Below are positions 8,827 through 17,593 of a stretch of DNA of 40,855 nt, piece by piece. Origin of the DNA: Fidelibacterota bacterium (GTDB taxonomy: Bacteria > Fidelibacterota > Marinisomatia > SCGC-AAA003-L08 > D37C17); assembly GCA_002719095.1 (NCBI GenBank), contig PBGO01000024.1, positions 65,949 to 106,803 on the forward strand, in the 5' to 3' direction. Position 1 is the stretch's first letter. Every line of letters begins with the position of its first letter. The position numbers and the translations under genes are program-made. The notes under the pieces were generated by a model, which ran no database searches, had not been told where the DNA came from, and was given only the letters and a program-made list of their open reading frames with translations.

Positions 8827-9550
8827 TTTAGCAAATAAAACTTCACTAGTAACTGGTGGTTCAAGGGGAATAGGTCTTGGAATATCTAAAAAACTTCTTC
8901 AATCAGGTTCTGATGTTGTAATTTTGAGTCAATCAGAATGGCTAAAACGAGAAACTCTCGATGAGCTTAAAGTTCTTGGTAACATAGATTATTTATGCGT
9001 AGATGTTTCTGATTACAATGACGTAAAATCAAAAATCAAAAAAATAACTGAAAAATTTAATAAAATCGATATTCTCGTTAACAATGCAGGTATTACCATT
9101 GATAAGCTTGCAATTAGGACTTCAGATTCAGATTGGGATAAGGTTTTAAATACAAATCTTAAAGGGTATTTCAATTGCATTAAATCTGTACTCCCATACA
9201 TGATAAAACAAAGGTTTGGAAAAATAATCAATATATCTTCGGTTATAGGAATAAAAGGTAATCAAGGTCAAAGTAGCTATTCAGCTTCAAAGGCTGGTAT
9301 CATTGGACTAACTAAGAGTATTGCAAAAGAATATGGAGCAAAGTCAATAAATGTAAATGCTATAGCTCCAGGCTATATAAAAACAGAAATGACAGATAAT
9401 ATTAATTCTGATAAATTTTTAGATAACATCACACTAAAAAGAGCTGGACTTCCTGAGGATGTTGCTAATCTAGTTTGTTTTCTGTCATCTGATGACAGTT
9501 CATATATAACAGGTCAAGTAATAGATATTGATGGTGGTTTAGTAATTTAA
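8813..9550 (+). CDS. fabG: 3-oxoacyl-[ACP] reductase
   Basis: This NADPH-dependent reductase converts 3-ketoacyl-ACP to 3-hydroxyacyl-ACP. The 245-residue short-chain dehydrogenase has the nucleotide-binding TGGSRGIGLGI, the structural NNAGIT, the catalytic Ser within NISSVIG and the Tyr156-x3-Lys160 pair in SYSASKAG. The C-terminal GQVIDIDGG is typical of FabG. It overlaps fabD and is followed by acpP, so the assignment rests on both motif and context. Confidence 0.95.
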   Translation: MNRYNLANKTSLVTGGSRGIGLGISKKLLQSGSDVVILSQSEWLKRETLDELKVLGNIDYLCVDVSDYNDVKSKIKKITEKFNKIDILVNNAGITIDKLAIRTSDSDWDKVLNTNLKGYFNCIKSVLPYMIKQRFGKIINISSVIGIKGNQGQSSYSASKAGIIGLTKSIAKEYGAKSINVNAIAPGYIKTEMTDNINSDKFLDNITLKRAGLPEDVANLVCFLSSDDSSYITGQVIDIDGGLVI

Positions 9551-9554
9551 TAAA

Positions 9555-9560
9555 AAGGAG
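9555..9560 (+). promoter_or_regulatory. Strong ribosome binding site of acpP
   Basis: AAGGAG lies eight bases before the acpP ATG. Most genes in this window lack so good a site, which fits the high expression needed for acyl carrier protein. Confidence 0.75.
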
Positions 9561-9568
9561 AAATAAAG

Positions 9569-9796
9569 ATGTCAAAAGATAAAATAAAAGAAATCATTAT
9601 GGAAAAATTAGGAGTTGAAGAAAATAAGATTACATTAGAAGCTAACTTTATAAACGATTTAGGGGCTGATTCCTTGGATCAAGTCGAATTAATTATGCAG
9701 CTGGAGGAAGAATTTGATATTGAAATTAGTGATGAAGATGCTGAAAAACTAGTGACTGTTGGAAAAGTTTACGATTATTTAAAAAATAATAAATAG
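9569..9796 (+). CDS. acpP: Acyl carrier protein
   Basis: This small acidic protein carries growing acyl chains on a 4'-phosphopantetheine arm. The 75-residue sequence has the modification motif [12 protein letters not shown] with Ser35 and the normal length. It sits between fabG and fabF, the usual place, and has its own strong ribosome site. It is one of the least ambiguous genes here. Confidence 0.97.
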   Translation: MSKDKIKEIIMEKLGVEENKITLEANFINDLGADSLDQVELIMQLEEEFDIEISDEDAEKLVTVGKVYDYLKNNK

Positions 9797-9806
9797 TACC
9801 TTTCAT

Positions 9807-11039
9807 ATGAATAGAGTAGTTGTAACAGGAATTGGTATTGTTTCACCATTAGGTAACACAATAGAAGATTTCTGGAGAAATATTGTATCCGGTAAAAATG
9901 GAATTTCAGAAATAAACTCTTTTGATACAAGTGGGTACGACGTTCATATAGCTGGCCAATGTAAAATTAATCTACAACATTACTTCGATAAAAAAACTTT
10001 AAATAAAAATGATAAATTTACTGCTTATGCTATTATCGCTGCAGATCAAGCTTTTAAAGATTCAAATTTAGATTTAAAAAAAATAAATCATGATAAATCA
10101 GGTGTAATAATTGGTTCTGGTATTGGGGGAATGAATACATTTGAATCTCAATATAAAAAATTGCTTAAAAATCCAAGAAGAGTTAGTCCATTTTTCATTC
10201 CTAGTATGATACCAGATATTGCTGCTGGTCAGGTTGCTATCAAATATGGTTTTAAAGGAGTAAATTATTCGATTTTATCAGCATGTGCCTCTAGCTCTCA
10301 CTGTATAGGTGATGCATTTAGAAATATCAAACATGGTTATGCTGACATTATAATAACTGGAGGTTCGGAATCTACAATAACTCCATCAGCAATTGCAGGC
10401 TTTTCAAATATGAAAGCGTTAACTAAAAATACAGATATTAAAACCGCCTCAAGACCCTTTGATTCAGATAGAGATGGTTTTGTAATGGGTGAAGGTTCTG
10501 GAATTCTTGTTCTAGAGAAGCTTGAACATGCGTTAAACAGAAATGCTAAAATTTATGCTGAAATTATAGGTTATGGTGCCACGGCAGACGCATTTCATCT
10601 TACTTCTCCTAATCCAGACGGATATGGAGCATGCAAGGCCATGAAATTAGCAATAAAAGAAAGTGGATTAGACAATAAAAATTTTCAATATATTAATGCT
10701 CATGGAACCTCAACAAAGCAGAACGATTTCATTGAAACAAAAGCGATAAAGAAAGTATTTAAAGATCATTCAAATAAAATATCGATTAGTTCAACAAAAT
10801 CTATGATTGGTCATCTTCTTGGTGCATCAGGATCCGTTGAAATGATAAGTACCATTTTATCCATAAAAAATTCAATTATTCCACCAACAATCAACTATTC
10901 TACAAAAGATCCTGATTGTGATTTAGATTATGTTCCAAATGAATCTATATCGAAATCAGTAGATAATGCCTTAAGTAATTCTTTCGGATTTGGTGGTCAC
11001 AATTCAGTAATTGCAGTTGGAAAATATCAAAATAAATAA
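9807..11039 (+). CDS. fabF: 3-oxoacyl-[ACP] synthase II
   Basis: This elongating beta-ketoacyl-ACP synthase condenses malonyl-ACP with acyl-ACP. The 410-residue protein shows the Cys-His-His triad: Cys160 in SACASSSH, His299 in NAHGTSTKQND and His336 in MIGHLLGASG, and the NSFGFGGHNSV end. The triad identifies it as the FabF/FabB class, not FabH, which has Cys-His-Asn. No FabH is nearby, so initiation must be encoded elsewhere or be handled differently. Its 3' end overlaps the RNase III frame. Confidence 0.96.
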   Translation: MNRVVVTGIGIVSPLGNTIEDFWRNIVSGKNGISEINSFDTSGYDVHIAGQCKINLQHYFDKKTLNKNDKFTAYAIIAADQAFKDSNLDLKKINHDKSGVIIGSGIGGMNTFESQYKKLLKNPRRVSPFFIPSMIPDIAAGQVAIKYGFKGVNYSILSACASSSHCIGDAFRNIKHGYADIIITGGSESTITPSAIAGFSNMKALTKNTDIKTASRPFDSDRDGFVMGEGSGILVLEKLEHALNRNAKIYAEIIGYGATADAFHLTSPNPDGYGACKAMKLAIKESGLDNKNFQYINAHGTSTKQNDFIETKAIKKVFKDHSNKISISSTKSMIGHLLGASGSVEMISTILSIKNSIIPPTINYSTKDPDCDLDYVPNESISKSVDNALSNSFGFGGHNSVIAVGKYQNK

Positions 11040-11661
11040 CTTCGAATCAAATATTAATTACGTTTTTTCGGACAAAAAATTACTTATCAAAGCTTTAAGT
11101 CACTCCTCATTAGTAGAAAAACATGATTCTTACGAGCTTATGGAATTTTTAGGTGATAGTATTTTAAATTTTGTTGTAACAAAATATTTATTTAAAAAAT
11201 ATAATAAATTAAACGAAGGAAAGCTAACTGAAAAGAAATCACGATTAATTAATTCAAAAACTCTTTCAAAAGTTGCAAATGAAATAAATCTCAAAAATAA
11301 TATTCGAATAGGAAAATCATTAGAAAAAATTACTAATAATATAATTTCTGATTGTTATGAGGCCCTAGTAGCCGCGATATATTTAGATTCAAACTTTAAA
11401 AATGCAGAGCAGTTTATAAAAAAATCTCTTCTTAATAATTCATTTTGTTTCGAAACAGAAATGAATTATAAAGGGAAATTACTAGAAATATGTATTCAAA
11501 AAAAAATATCAAAGCCAATATTTGATACAAGGTTTTTAGAAAAAAATATATTTGAAACTAGGATTGAAATAAAATCACTAAATATTATCAACCATGCTAC
11601 AGGAAAGAGTATTAAACAAGCTGAAAAAAGGGCTTCAAAAAAAATCTTACAATTCATTTAG
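11011..11661 (+). CDS. rnc: Ribonuclease III
   Basis: RNase III cleaves double-stranded RNA and processes rRNA precursors. The catalytic-domain signature ELMEFLGDSILNF and the metal-binding helix DCYEALVAAIYLD are both present. A C-terminal dsRNA-binding domain spans about residues 150-216 (KGKLLEICIQKK through GKSIKQAEKRASKKI). There is no ATG before the conserved core, so a TTG at 11011 or 11017 inside the end of fabF is the likely start. The exact start is uncertain. The gene order acpP-fabF-rnc is widely conserved. It ends convergently with the next gene, overlapping by eight bases. Confidence 0.92.
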   Translation: MQLENIKINNFESNINYVFSDKKLLIKALSHSSLVEKHDSYELMEFLGDSILNFVVTKYLFKKYNKLNEGKLTEKKSRLINSKTLSKVANEINLKNNIRIGKSLEKITNNIISDCYEALVAAIYLDSNFKNAEQFIKKSLLNNSFCFETEMNYKGKLLEICIQKKISKPIFDTRFLEKNIFETRIEIKSLNIINHATGKSIKQAEKRASKKILQFI

Positions 11662-12214
11662 TCTTCTCTGATTTAATTTCATTGATTTGATCTCTAATTT
11701 TAGCAGCAGTTTCGTATTCCTCCGAGAAAACAGCTTTATCTAGAGCATCATTAAGTTTTTCAAGTAACATTTCATTTTGATTAAAGTGTTGTGATTCCCT
11801 AAAGTTTAAATCGGGTTTTTTTGAAATAATTTTTGTAAAAATATCACTTGATATATATAATGGACAATTTGATTTCAAACTCATAACAATTGCATCACTT
11901 GGCCTGGAATCCATAACAACTTCTCCTAAATTATGGTTATAAAGCACAATTTTTGCATAAAATGTTGAAAGTTTAAAATCGCTAATTATTATTTTTTTTA
12001 ATTTAACATCAAAACTATTGATGAAATCCAATAATAAATCATGCGTTGAGGGTCTCGGTAAATTAACCCCTTCTTTTGCTAAAGAAATCTGTTTAGCATC
12101 TTTGGTGCTTACAAGTATCTTTAGGGTTTCATTATCATTAGAAGTAACTATTTCCACAAGGTAACCTTTACTCTCAGGATCATAGGATATTTTTTCAATT
12201 TGTGCTAAAATCAT
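11654..12214 (-). CDS. Bifunctional nuclease (BFN/DUF151) domain protein with UVR motif
   Basis: The first 130 or so residues match the BFN family: GVNLPRPSTHDLL, a strand-rich middle and the signature MDSRPSDAIVMSL. A coiled, charged C-terminus (LNDALDKAVFSEEYETAAKIRDQI) resembles the UVR motif of UvrB/UvrC. Such BFN-UVR proteins are common in the Bacteroidetes/Chlorobi group. Nuclease activity was described for some plant members, but the bacterial role is not settled. It is the last gene of the murQ-led operon, four bases after the isomerase. Confidence 0.85.
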   Translation of the reverse strand: MILAQIEKISYDPESKGYLVEIVTSNDNETLKILVSTKDAKQISLAKEGVNLPRPSTHDLLLDFINSFDVKLKKIIISDFKLSTFYAKIVLYNHNLGEVVMDSRPSDAIVMSLKSNCPLYISSDIFTKIISKKPDLNFRESQHFNQNEMLLEKLNDALDKAVFSEEYETAAKIRDQINEIKSEKTK

Positions 12215-12217
12215 ATA

Positions 12218-13261
12218 TTATTTTCGAATTAAAATTTTAAGTTCCTCAATATTTTTTACTGGTGACGGGTTTACATCATTCTTCAAAGCTAAAAAATAAC
12301 TTATCCAATCAATGAAATTAATCATTTCGAAAACTCTATTAATCATTTCATTGTTTTCTGAATGTAAGTGAATTTGATTATTTGTATGCAGTGAAACAAT
12401 CTTTGATACTATTTTCATTCTCTTTTTAATTTCAATTCTATCATCTTCATCATTAATCCACACAATAACAAAATTTGTAGTAATATTTTCAAGCTTGTTC
12501 CAGCCTTCAATTTCATTATGATTGTGCTCTGGGAAAGTGCTATTATAAGATAGAATTTTTGAGTTCTCTGCTAATTGCCCTTTTAATCTTATTGCAAGTA
12601 CTTCGTTTATACCTCCTGAAGAATAAATTACAGGAAACTTTTTGTATAATTTTTGGGATACTACCAAAGCATTTTCTTTATTAGTATCAACTGAATTTAC
12701 CTTTAACATTGCCCTCAATCTATTTTCAATATTTGAAATTAATCCAAGCTGTTCAAATATTAATAATATTAATGAAAGTGAATATCCTATAGCAGCTCTA
12801 GGTTGGAAACCAGTAGGAATTTGTATCACGTCAATTTCATTTCTGTTTGCAATTTTTGTCAAATTCCCACAGGTAGAAATAGCAATTGAATTACAACCTA
12901 TTTTTAAACAACTTTTATAGGCACTCAATGTTTCTTCCGTGTTGCCTGAATATGATGAGACAATTACAAAAGTTTTTTTATTGACCCATGCTGGCAAATC
13001 ATAATCTCTTAGAATGTGTATTGGTTTATCATATTCATTTTTGAAACATTTTGATGCAAACTCCGCGCCAATAGCAGAACCTCCCATGCCAATTATAAGT
13101 ACATTATCAATTTTCTTTAGAATTTTTGTATATTTCTTGTTTTTTCTAAAAAAAGATTCACTTATCTTTAATGAATCTTCGACCTGAAGATAAATAGATG
13201 AGATTTGAGATTGCATATCTTGTGAATCAATTTCTTCTATTTTTTTTATTAAATCTTTCAA
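12218..13261 (-). CDS. Bifunctional phosphoglucose/phosphomannose isomerase
   Basis: This SIS-domain isomerase interconverts glucose-6-P or mannose-6-P with fructose-6-P. Visible elements are the first SIS domain (VLIIGMGGSAIGAEFA, then FVIVSSYSGNTEETL), the GFQPRAAIGYSL segment and FPEHNHNEIEGW with the catalytic Glu/His region. They match the archaeal/bacterial PGI/PMI family (about 330-350 residues) rather than classical Pgi. The start is a TTG at 13261 with AGGA about eight bases upstream; the next ATG is at codon 16 and would cut conserved sequence. One base separates it from the prenyl synthase stop. It can feed the phosphohexomutase two genes upstream. Confidence 0.9.
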   Translation of the reverse strand: MKDLIKKIEEIDSQDMQSQISSIYLQVEDSLKISESFFRKNKKYTKILKKIDNVLIIGMGGSAIGAEFASKCFKNEYDKPIHILRDYDLPAWVNKKTFVIVSSYSGNTEETLSAYKSCLKIGCNSIAISTCGNLTKIANRNEIDVIQIPTGFQPRAAIGYSLSLILLIFEQLGLISNIENRLRAMLKVNSVDTNKENALVVSQKLYKKFPVIYSSGGINEVLAIRLKGQLAENSKILSYNSTFPEHNHNEIEGWNKLENITTNFVIVWINDEDDRIEIKKRMKIVSKIVSLHTNNQIHLHSENNEMINRVFEMINFIDWISYFLALKNDVNPSPVKNIEELKILIRK

Positions 13262-13262
13262 A

Positions 13263-14231
13263 TCAATATTTCCTATTTATTAAATAACGATTTACTTCGT
13301 GAAGATAATTAACTTTAAACTTAATTGTATCTAAAATTTTATTTGCATTATTAAAAGTTTTATTAATTTCTTTAATTGTTTGCTGTTTAATACCTGTCTT
13401 TTCAAAATAATTTCTCAAATCTTTAATTTTTTCCAATGAACATTTTTTACTTTTGAGAATATCAATTACATCAAATTTTCTATTCTTTATGGCTAAGCAA
13501 ATCATATATGTTTTTTTATTTAGCTCCACATCACTATTTAAACTTTTTTTCATAACTTCTTGATTAGAATAAATTTCCATATAATCATCTTGAATTTGAT
13601 AAGCTTTACCTATTTCAAGTCCATAATTTTGCATTTTTATTTGGGTTCCTAAATCTGCGTCAGCACAAATAGAGCCCAGATGACTACATAAGCCGATCAT
13701 ATATCCTGTTTTCATTCCAATCATTTGCTCATATTCGTCTAATGTGATATTTTCTTTTGATTCAAACATTTTATCATATGCTTGACCCTCACAAACTAAT
13801 TTAATTGCATCAATGAAAGATAAAATGATTTTTTCACGATTTTTTTTTATATTTTTTAAAGCATGTAAAGATAGCCAAAGTAAAGAATCACCTGTTAGAA
13901 CGGCTGTACCAATATCCCACTTTTCGTGAACAGTTGGTTGCCCATGTCGTAAATTATCATCGTCCATAATATCATCATGAACAAGTGTAAAATTGTGTAA
14001 TAGCTCAATTGCAATTGCAACGTCAATTGAATCTTCAATTTTACCTCCTAACGCAGTACAGGACATCATTGATAAAATTGGCCTTACTCTTTTGCCCTTA
14101 GCGCTCATTACAAAATTTGATGTTTCTATCATATTCTTAGGCCCATCAATGTAAAAGTCATTTATGTTTAGCTCAAAAAAATTTTTATAATCGAGTAATA
14201 CTTTTTTAAAGTTCAATTTTGATTCCCTCAT
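13263..14231 (-). CDS. Polyprenyl diphosphate synthase
   Basis: This trans-prenyltransferase condenses allylic diphosphates with isopentenyl diphosphate. The first Asp-rich motif DDIMD (86-90), preceded by LVH and followed by LRHGQPTVHEKW, is canonical. The second is QIQDDYMEI, where the usual last Asp of DDxxD is Glu219. GKRVRPIL near residue 46 binds IPP. Chain length cannot be read with confidence; 322 residues suits geranylgeranyl to octaprenyl synthases supplying quinone side chains or undecaprenyl precursors. It overlaps the phosphohexomutase by 26 bases. Only one such gene is visible. Confidence 0.9.
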   Translation of the reverse strand: MRESKLNFKKVLLDYKNFFELNINDFYIDGPKNMIETSNFVMSAKGKRVRPILSMMSCTALGGKIEDSIDVAIAIELLHNFTLVHDDIMDDDNLRHGQPTVHEKWDIGTAVLTGDSLLWLSLHALKNIKKNREKIILSFIDAIKLVCEGQAYDKMFESKENITLDEYEQMIGMKTGYMIGLCSHLGSICADADLGTQIKMQNYGLEIGKAYQIQDDYMEIYSNQEVMKKSLNSDVELNKKTYMICLAIKNRKFDVIDILKSKKCSLEKIKDLRNYFEKTGIKQQTIKEINKTFNNANKILDTIKFKVNYLHEVNRYLINRKY

Positions 14232-15588
14232 ATTCGGATAATTTATCAGTTATTGTATCTTTTATTTTTTTTAGTTCATTGTCCGATTTTGCTTCAATCC
14301 TGCAAACAATAATTGGTTGAGTATTAGATGCTCTAAGAAGTCCCCATCCATTTTCAAAATAAATTTTTACACCATCTATATCGGAACAATCATATTTTTC
14401 CATAAAATATTCTTTAATACTTTCCATAATTTCGAATTTAATTTTATCGGTATCACATTCTAACCTTATTTCTGGGGTGGACTTATATTTGGGAATTTCT
14501 TTAACTAAATCCTCTAATTTTTTATTAGTATTGGATAATATCTCTATAATCCTCAAAGAAACATAAATTGCATCATCATACCCATAATATTTATCAGCAA
14601 AAAAAATGTGGCCGCTAAACTCTCCACCAAAACTTGCTTTTTCTTGTTTCATTTTATTTTTAATCAAAGAATGGCCCGTAGACCATTCTATCGGAATGCC
14701 ACCATTATCTATAATAACATCTCTAATAGCCGAAGAACATTTGACATCATAAATTATTTTTTTATTTTTAATTTTAGGCATTATATCTTTGATGAAAATA
14801 CACATCAAAATATCAGAACGAATGATATTTCCAACTGAATCAATACAAACGACTCTATCTGCATCACCGTCATATGCTATTCCGATATCATATTTTTTAT
14901 CTTTCTTAATTTTTTCAATAATCAATTCTAGGTTTGAATCAACAGTTGGATCTGGATGATGATTTGGAAAATTTCCGTCTACTTCGCAAAATAACTCTGT
15001 TAGGTTCAAGCCAATTTTTTTAAATATTTCTGGAGCTATTATTGAACCAGCTGCATTTCCACAGTCCATAATGACATTGATGTTTTGTTTTATATTTATC
15101 CGTTTTATAATATCTTCAACATAATTTGGTAAAATATCAATATGTTCAAGCGTCGATTTTTTAACTGGTAAATTATTTAATTTATCTTCAAACATAATTT
15201 TGTAAAGTTCTATTATTTGACTTCCGAAAAAAGGTTTTTTGTCAACTGTGAATTTAAATCCATTATATTCTGTAGGATTATGGCTTCCAGTAATTTGCAC
15301 TGAAGCATCTGAAAAATAATAATTTGAAAAATAGTTTGTTGGTGTCGGTAGGATTCCAATATCAAGAACATCTATCCCTGCTCGAAGGACTCCTCTAATG
15401 AATTCTTTTTTAAGTCTCTTAGTGCTTGGACGAACATCTCCACTTACTGCTAGTTTGCCATCAAAATTATTTTTTGATAAATAATATCCAAATGCTTTAC
15501 CAAGAGCAAATGGAAAGTCTCCAATGAAATCAACATCGGCTAATCCTCTAATATCATATTTTCTAAAAATATCTTTATTAAGATTCAT
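14206..15588 (-). CDS. Phosphomannomutase/phosphoglucomutase (AlgC-like)
   Basis: This alpha-D-phosphohexomutase interconverts hexose 1- and 6-phosphates. Four hallmark loops are seen: the N-terminal KYDIRGL, the phosphoserine loop ITGSHNPTEYNGFKF (the TGSHNP form as in AlgC), the metal loop AYDGDADR and the sugar loop GGEFSGHIFF; the C-terminal phosphate-binding ASNTQP is also present. I place the start at the ATG at 15588, since AGGTGA precedes it by five bases; a GTG at 15597 lies within that ribosome site. It overlaps anmK by 11 bases. With the isomerase downstream it would supply mannose-1-P or glucose-1-P for envelope sugars. Confidence 0.93.
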   Translation of the reverse strand: MNLNKDIFRKYDIRGLADVDFIGDFPFALGKAFGYYLSKNNFDGKLAVSGDVRPSTKRLKKEFIRGVLRAGIDVLDIGILPTPTNYFSNYYFSDASVQITGSHNPTEYNGFKFTVDKKPFFGSQIIELYKIMFEDKLNNLPVKKSTLEHIDILPNYVEDIIKRINIKQNINVIMDCGNAAGSIIAPEIFKKIGLNLTELFCEVDGNFPNHHPDPTVDSNLELIIEKIKKDKKYDIGIAYDGDADRVVCIDSVGNIIRSDILMCIFIKDIMPKIKNKKIIYDVKCSSAIRDVIIDNGGIPIEWSTGHSLIKNKMKQEKASFGGEFSGHIFFADKYYGYDDAIYVSLRIIEILSNTNKKLEDLVKEIPKYKSTPEIRLECDTDKIKFEIMESIKEYFMEKYDCSDIDGVKIYFENGWGLLRASNTQPIIVCRIEAKSDNELKKIKDTITDKLSEYEGIKIEL

Positions 15589-16687
15589 AAATATCACCTA
15601 AAACGATATTTTTCCCAGAGCCAGTCACATTTGGGATATTACTGGGAATTTCATTTATTCTTGCATAACCTAAAACTATCATTAATAGACATTCTTTAAA
15701 TTTAGAATGAACGCCGTAATCTAATATGTCTTCGAATTTAAAATCTAAATCTTTTTTTAAGTCACTAATTAATAATGGATGATTAATTCCGCCACCACTA
15801 ACAATAATTTTATCTATTTTATGATATTGTAGAATGTATTTTTCAATATTTAGTTTAATAGCCTTTGAAGTAAAATTAACAAAAGTACGCAATATATCTT
15901 TAGGATTAACATTTGGAAAAATTTTACCAACTTCTTTAACAAACTTAACCCCAAAATCGTTTCTACCAGTTGATTTTGGAGGAGGTTTAAGTATGAAAGA
16001 GGTTTTCATCAAATAATTTAATAATTTATGGTTTATAACTCCATTCAAACTAAATCTGGCGTCCTTATCGAATCTCTCTCCCCATTTTAAGTTAGTATAT
16101 TCATCAATAAGAGACATACCAGGACCTACATCGAATCCATAAACACTCTCAATACTTCCTTTTTTAGCTATGAACGAAATATTTGAAATTCCTCCTAAAT
16201 TTATTGTCAAATAATTTTTTTTATGTTCTTTAAGTATCAGCCAATCAAGAAATGGCGCTAAAGGAGCTCCATTTCCTCCATTTTTAATATCTTTTTCTCT
16301 GAAATTATAAATTATTGGAACTTTAAAAAATTCGTTGAGAAACTTTGGATTACCTAATTGAATACTTTTGACTTTATCAATGTGAATTACTGTTTGACCA
16401 TGAATAGAAATATAATCAACTTTGAACTGTGAAATAAATTTTTGTGATAAATTAAGAAATATTTTTCCCAAATAAATATCTAGACGATCTAAACAATTAG
16501 AATCATTATAAACGCATGAACGTATTTCATCTATAGTCTCTTGACTGAATGGGAAGATCATTTTATCAATTATTTTAAAATCTAGAATCATATTTTTTTT
16601 ATTAATTTGGATGTCACAAATACAACAGTCTAATGAATCCATTGAAGTTCCAGACATCATTCCAGCAATCCTTAATTTTTTGTACAT
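15578..16687 (-). CDS. anmK: Anhydro-N-acetylmuramic acid kinase
   Basis: AnmK opens the anhydro ring of 1,6-anhydro-MurNAc recovered from peptidoglycan and phosphorylates it to MurNAc-6-P. The 369-residue protein shows AGMMSGTSMDSLD at the N-terminus, GGNGAPLAPFLD, INLGGISNIS and FDVGPGMSLID, all family-specific. Length is typical. Its ATG overlaps the murQ stop by one base (TAATG), so the two consecutive enzymes of muramic acid recycling are coupled. Confidence 0.96.
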   Translation of the reverse strand: MYKKLRIAGMMSGTSMDSLDCCICDIQINKKNMILDFKIIDKMIFPFSQETIDEIRSCVYNDSNCLDRLDIYLGKIFLNLSQKFISQFKVDYISIHGQTVIHIDKVKSIQLGNPKFLNEFFKVPIIYNFREKDIKNGGNGAPLAPFLDWLILKEHKKNYLTINLGGISNISFIAKKGSIESVYGFDVGPGMSLIDEYTNLKWGERFDKDARFSLNGVINHKLLNYLMKTSFILKPPPKSTGRNDFGVKFVKEVGKIFPNVNPKDILRTFVNFTSKAIKLNIEKYILQYHKIDKIIVSGGGINHPLLISDLKKDLDFKFEDILDYGVHSKFKECLLMIVLGYARINEIPSNIPNVTGSGKNIVLGDIYES

Positions 16688-17565
16688 TAAAATAAATCTC
16701 TTATTGAGCTTTGAGAATAAGATAATTTTAATGCATCTTCATACGATATACTTTTTTTATGCATTATAAATGCTACCTTTAAATTGTAATTTGATTCTTT
16801 AAATAGAGATTTTGCATCTTTAATAGATAAAGAAAGTTTATCATGAAGTATTGATATTCCTCTATTTATTAATTTTTTATTTTTCGGAACCATGCTAATC
16901 ATAAGATTGCCAAAAGTTTTATTTATTTTAATCATACTTATTGTCGAAATCATATTTAATACCATTTTAGTTGCAGAACCTGACTTCAACCTTGTGGAGC
17001 CCGAAATCAACTCGGGACCAACAATGACTTTAATGATATGGTTAATATATTTTTTAGATTTAATATTATTGGATGTTAATAAGCCTGTTTTTGATCCTAA
17101 TTCCGAACCATATTTTAATGCTGATAATACATATGGTGTTGTTCCACTTGCAGATATTCCAAGTAAAATATCATTTTTTCTAAATCCTATTTCTTTTAGT
17201 TGTTCAACCGACTGATTAATATCATCTTCTGCTCCTTCAATCGATTCTTTCAATGCTAAATCACCTCCAGCAATAATCCCAACAACCATTTTTTTTGAAA
17301 CCCCAAAAGTTGGTGGACATTCCGATGCATCAAGAACTCCTAATCTTCCACTGGTACCAGAACCAATATAAATCAGTCTGCCTTGATTATTGAATGATAC
17401 TACTACATCTTTTATGAATGAAGATACATTTGGTAAAACAGTTTTAATACTCTCAGATACCCCCCTATCTTCCTCGTTCATAATTTGAGTTATTTCATTG
17501 ATATCTTTTTTATCTATATCTTCAGATTTAAAATTGCTCTGTTCTGTAATTTTATTTATGTTCAT
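16687..17565 (-). CDS. murQ: N-acetylmuramic acid 6-phosphate etherase
   Basis: MurQ cleaves the lactyl ether of MurNAc-6-P to GlcNAc-6-P and D-lactate, the step after AnmK. The protein has the NEEDRGVSESI segment, the SIS-domain IYIGSGTSGRLGVLDASE and CPPTFG signatures, and GISASGTTPYV. About 292 residues is normal. The ATG at 17565 is preferred to a GTG three bases upstream; neither has a Shine-Dalgarno. It is first in a leftward operon and only 28 bases from the divergent CNNM gene. Confidence 0.95.
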   Translation of the reverse strand: MNINKITEQSNFKSEDIDKKDINEITQIMNEEDRGVSESIKTVLPNVSSFIKDVVVSFNNQGRLIYIGSGTSGRLGVLDASECPPTFGVSKKMVVGIIAGGDLALKESIEGAEDDINQSVEQLKEIGFRKNDILLGISASGTTPYVLSALKYGSELGSKTGLLTSNNIKSKKYINHIIKVIVGPELISGSTRLKSGSATKMVLNMISTISMIKINKTFGNLMISMVPKNKKLINRGISILHDKLSLSIKDAKSLFKESNYNLKVAFIMHKKSISYEDALKLSYSQSSIRDLF

Positions 17566-17593
17566 CACATTTTTTTATTAAATTTAATAATAA

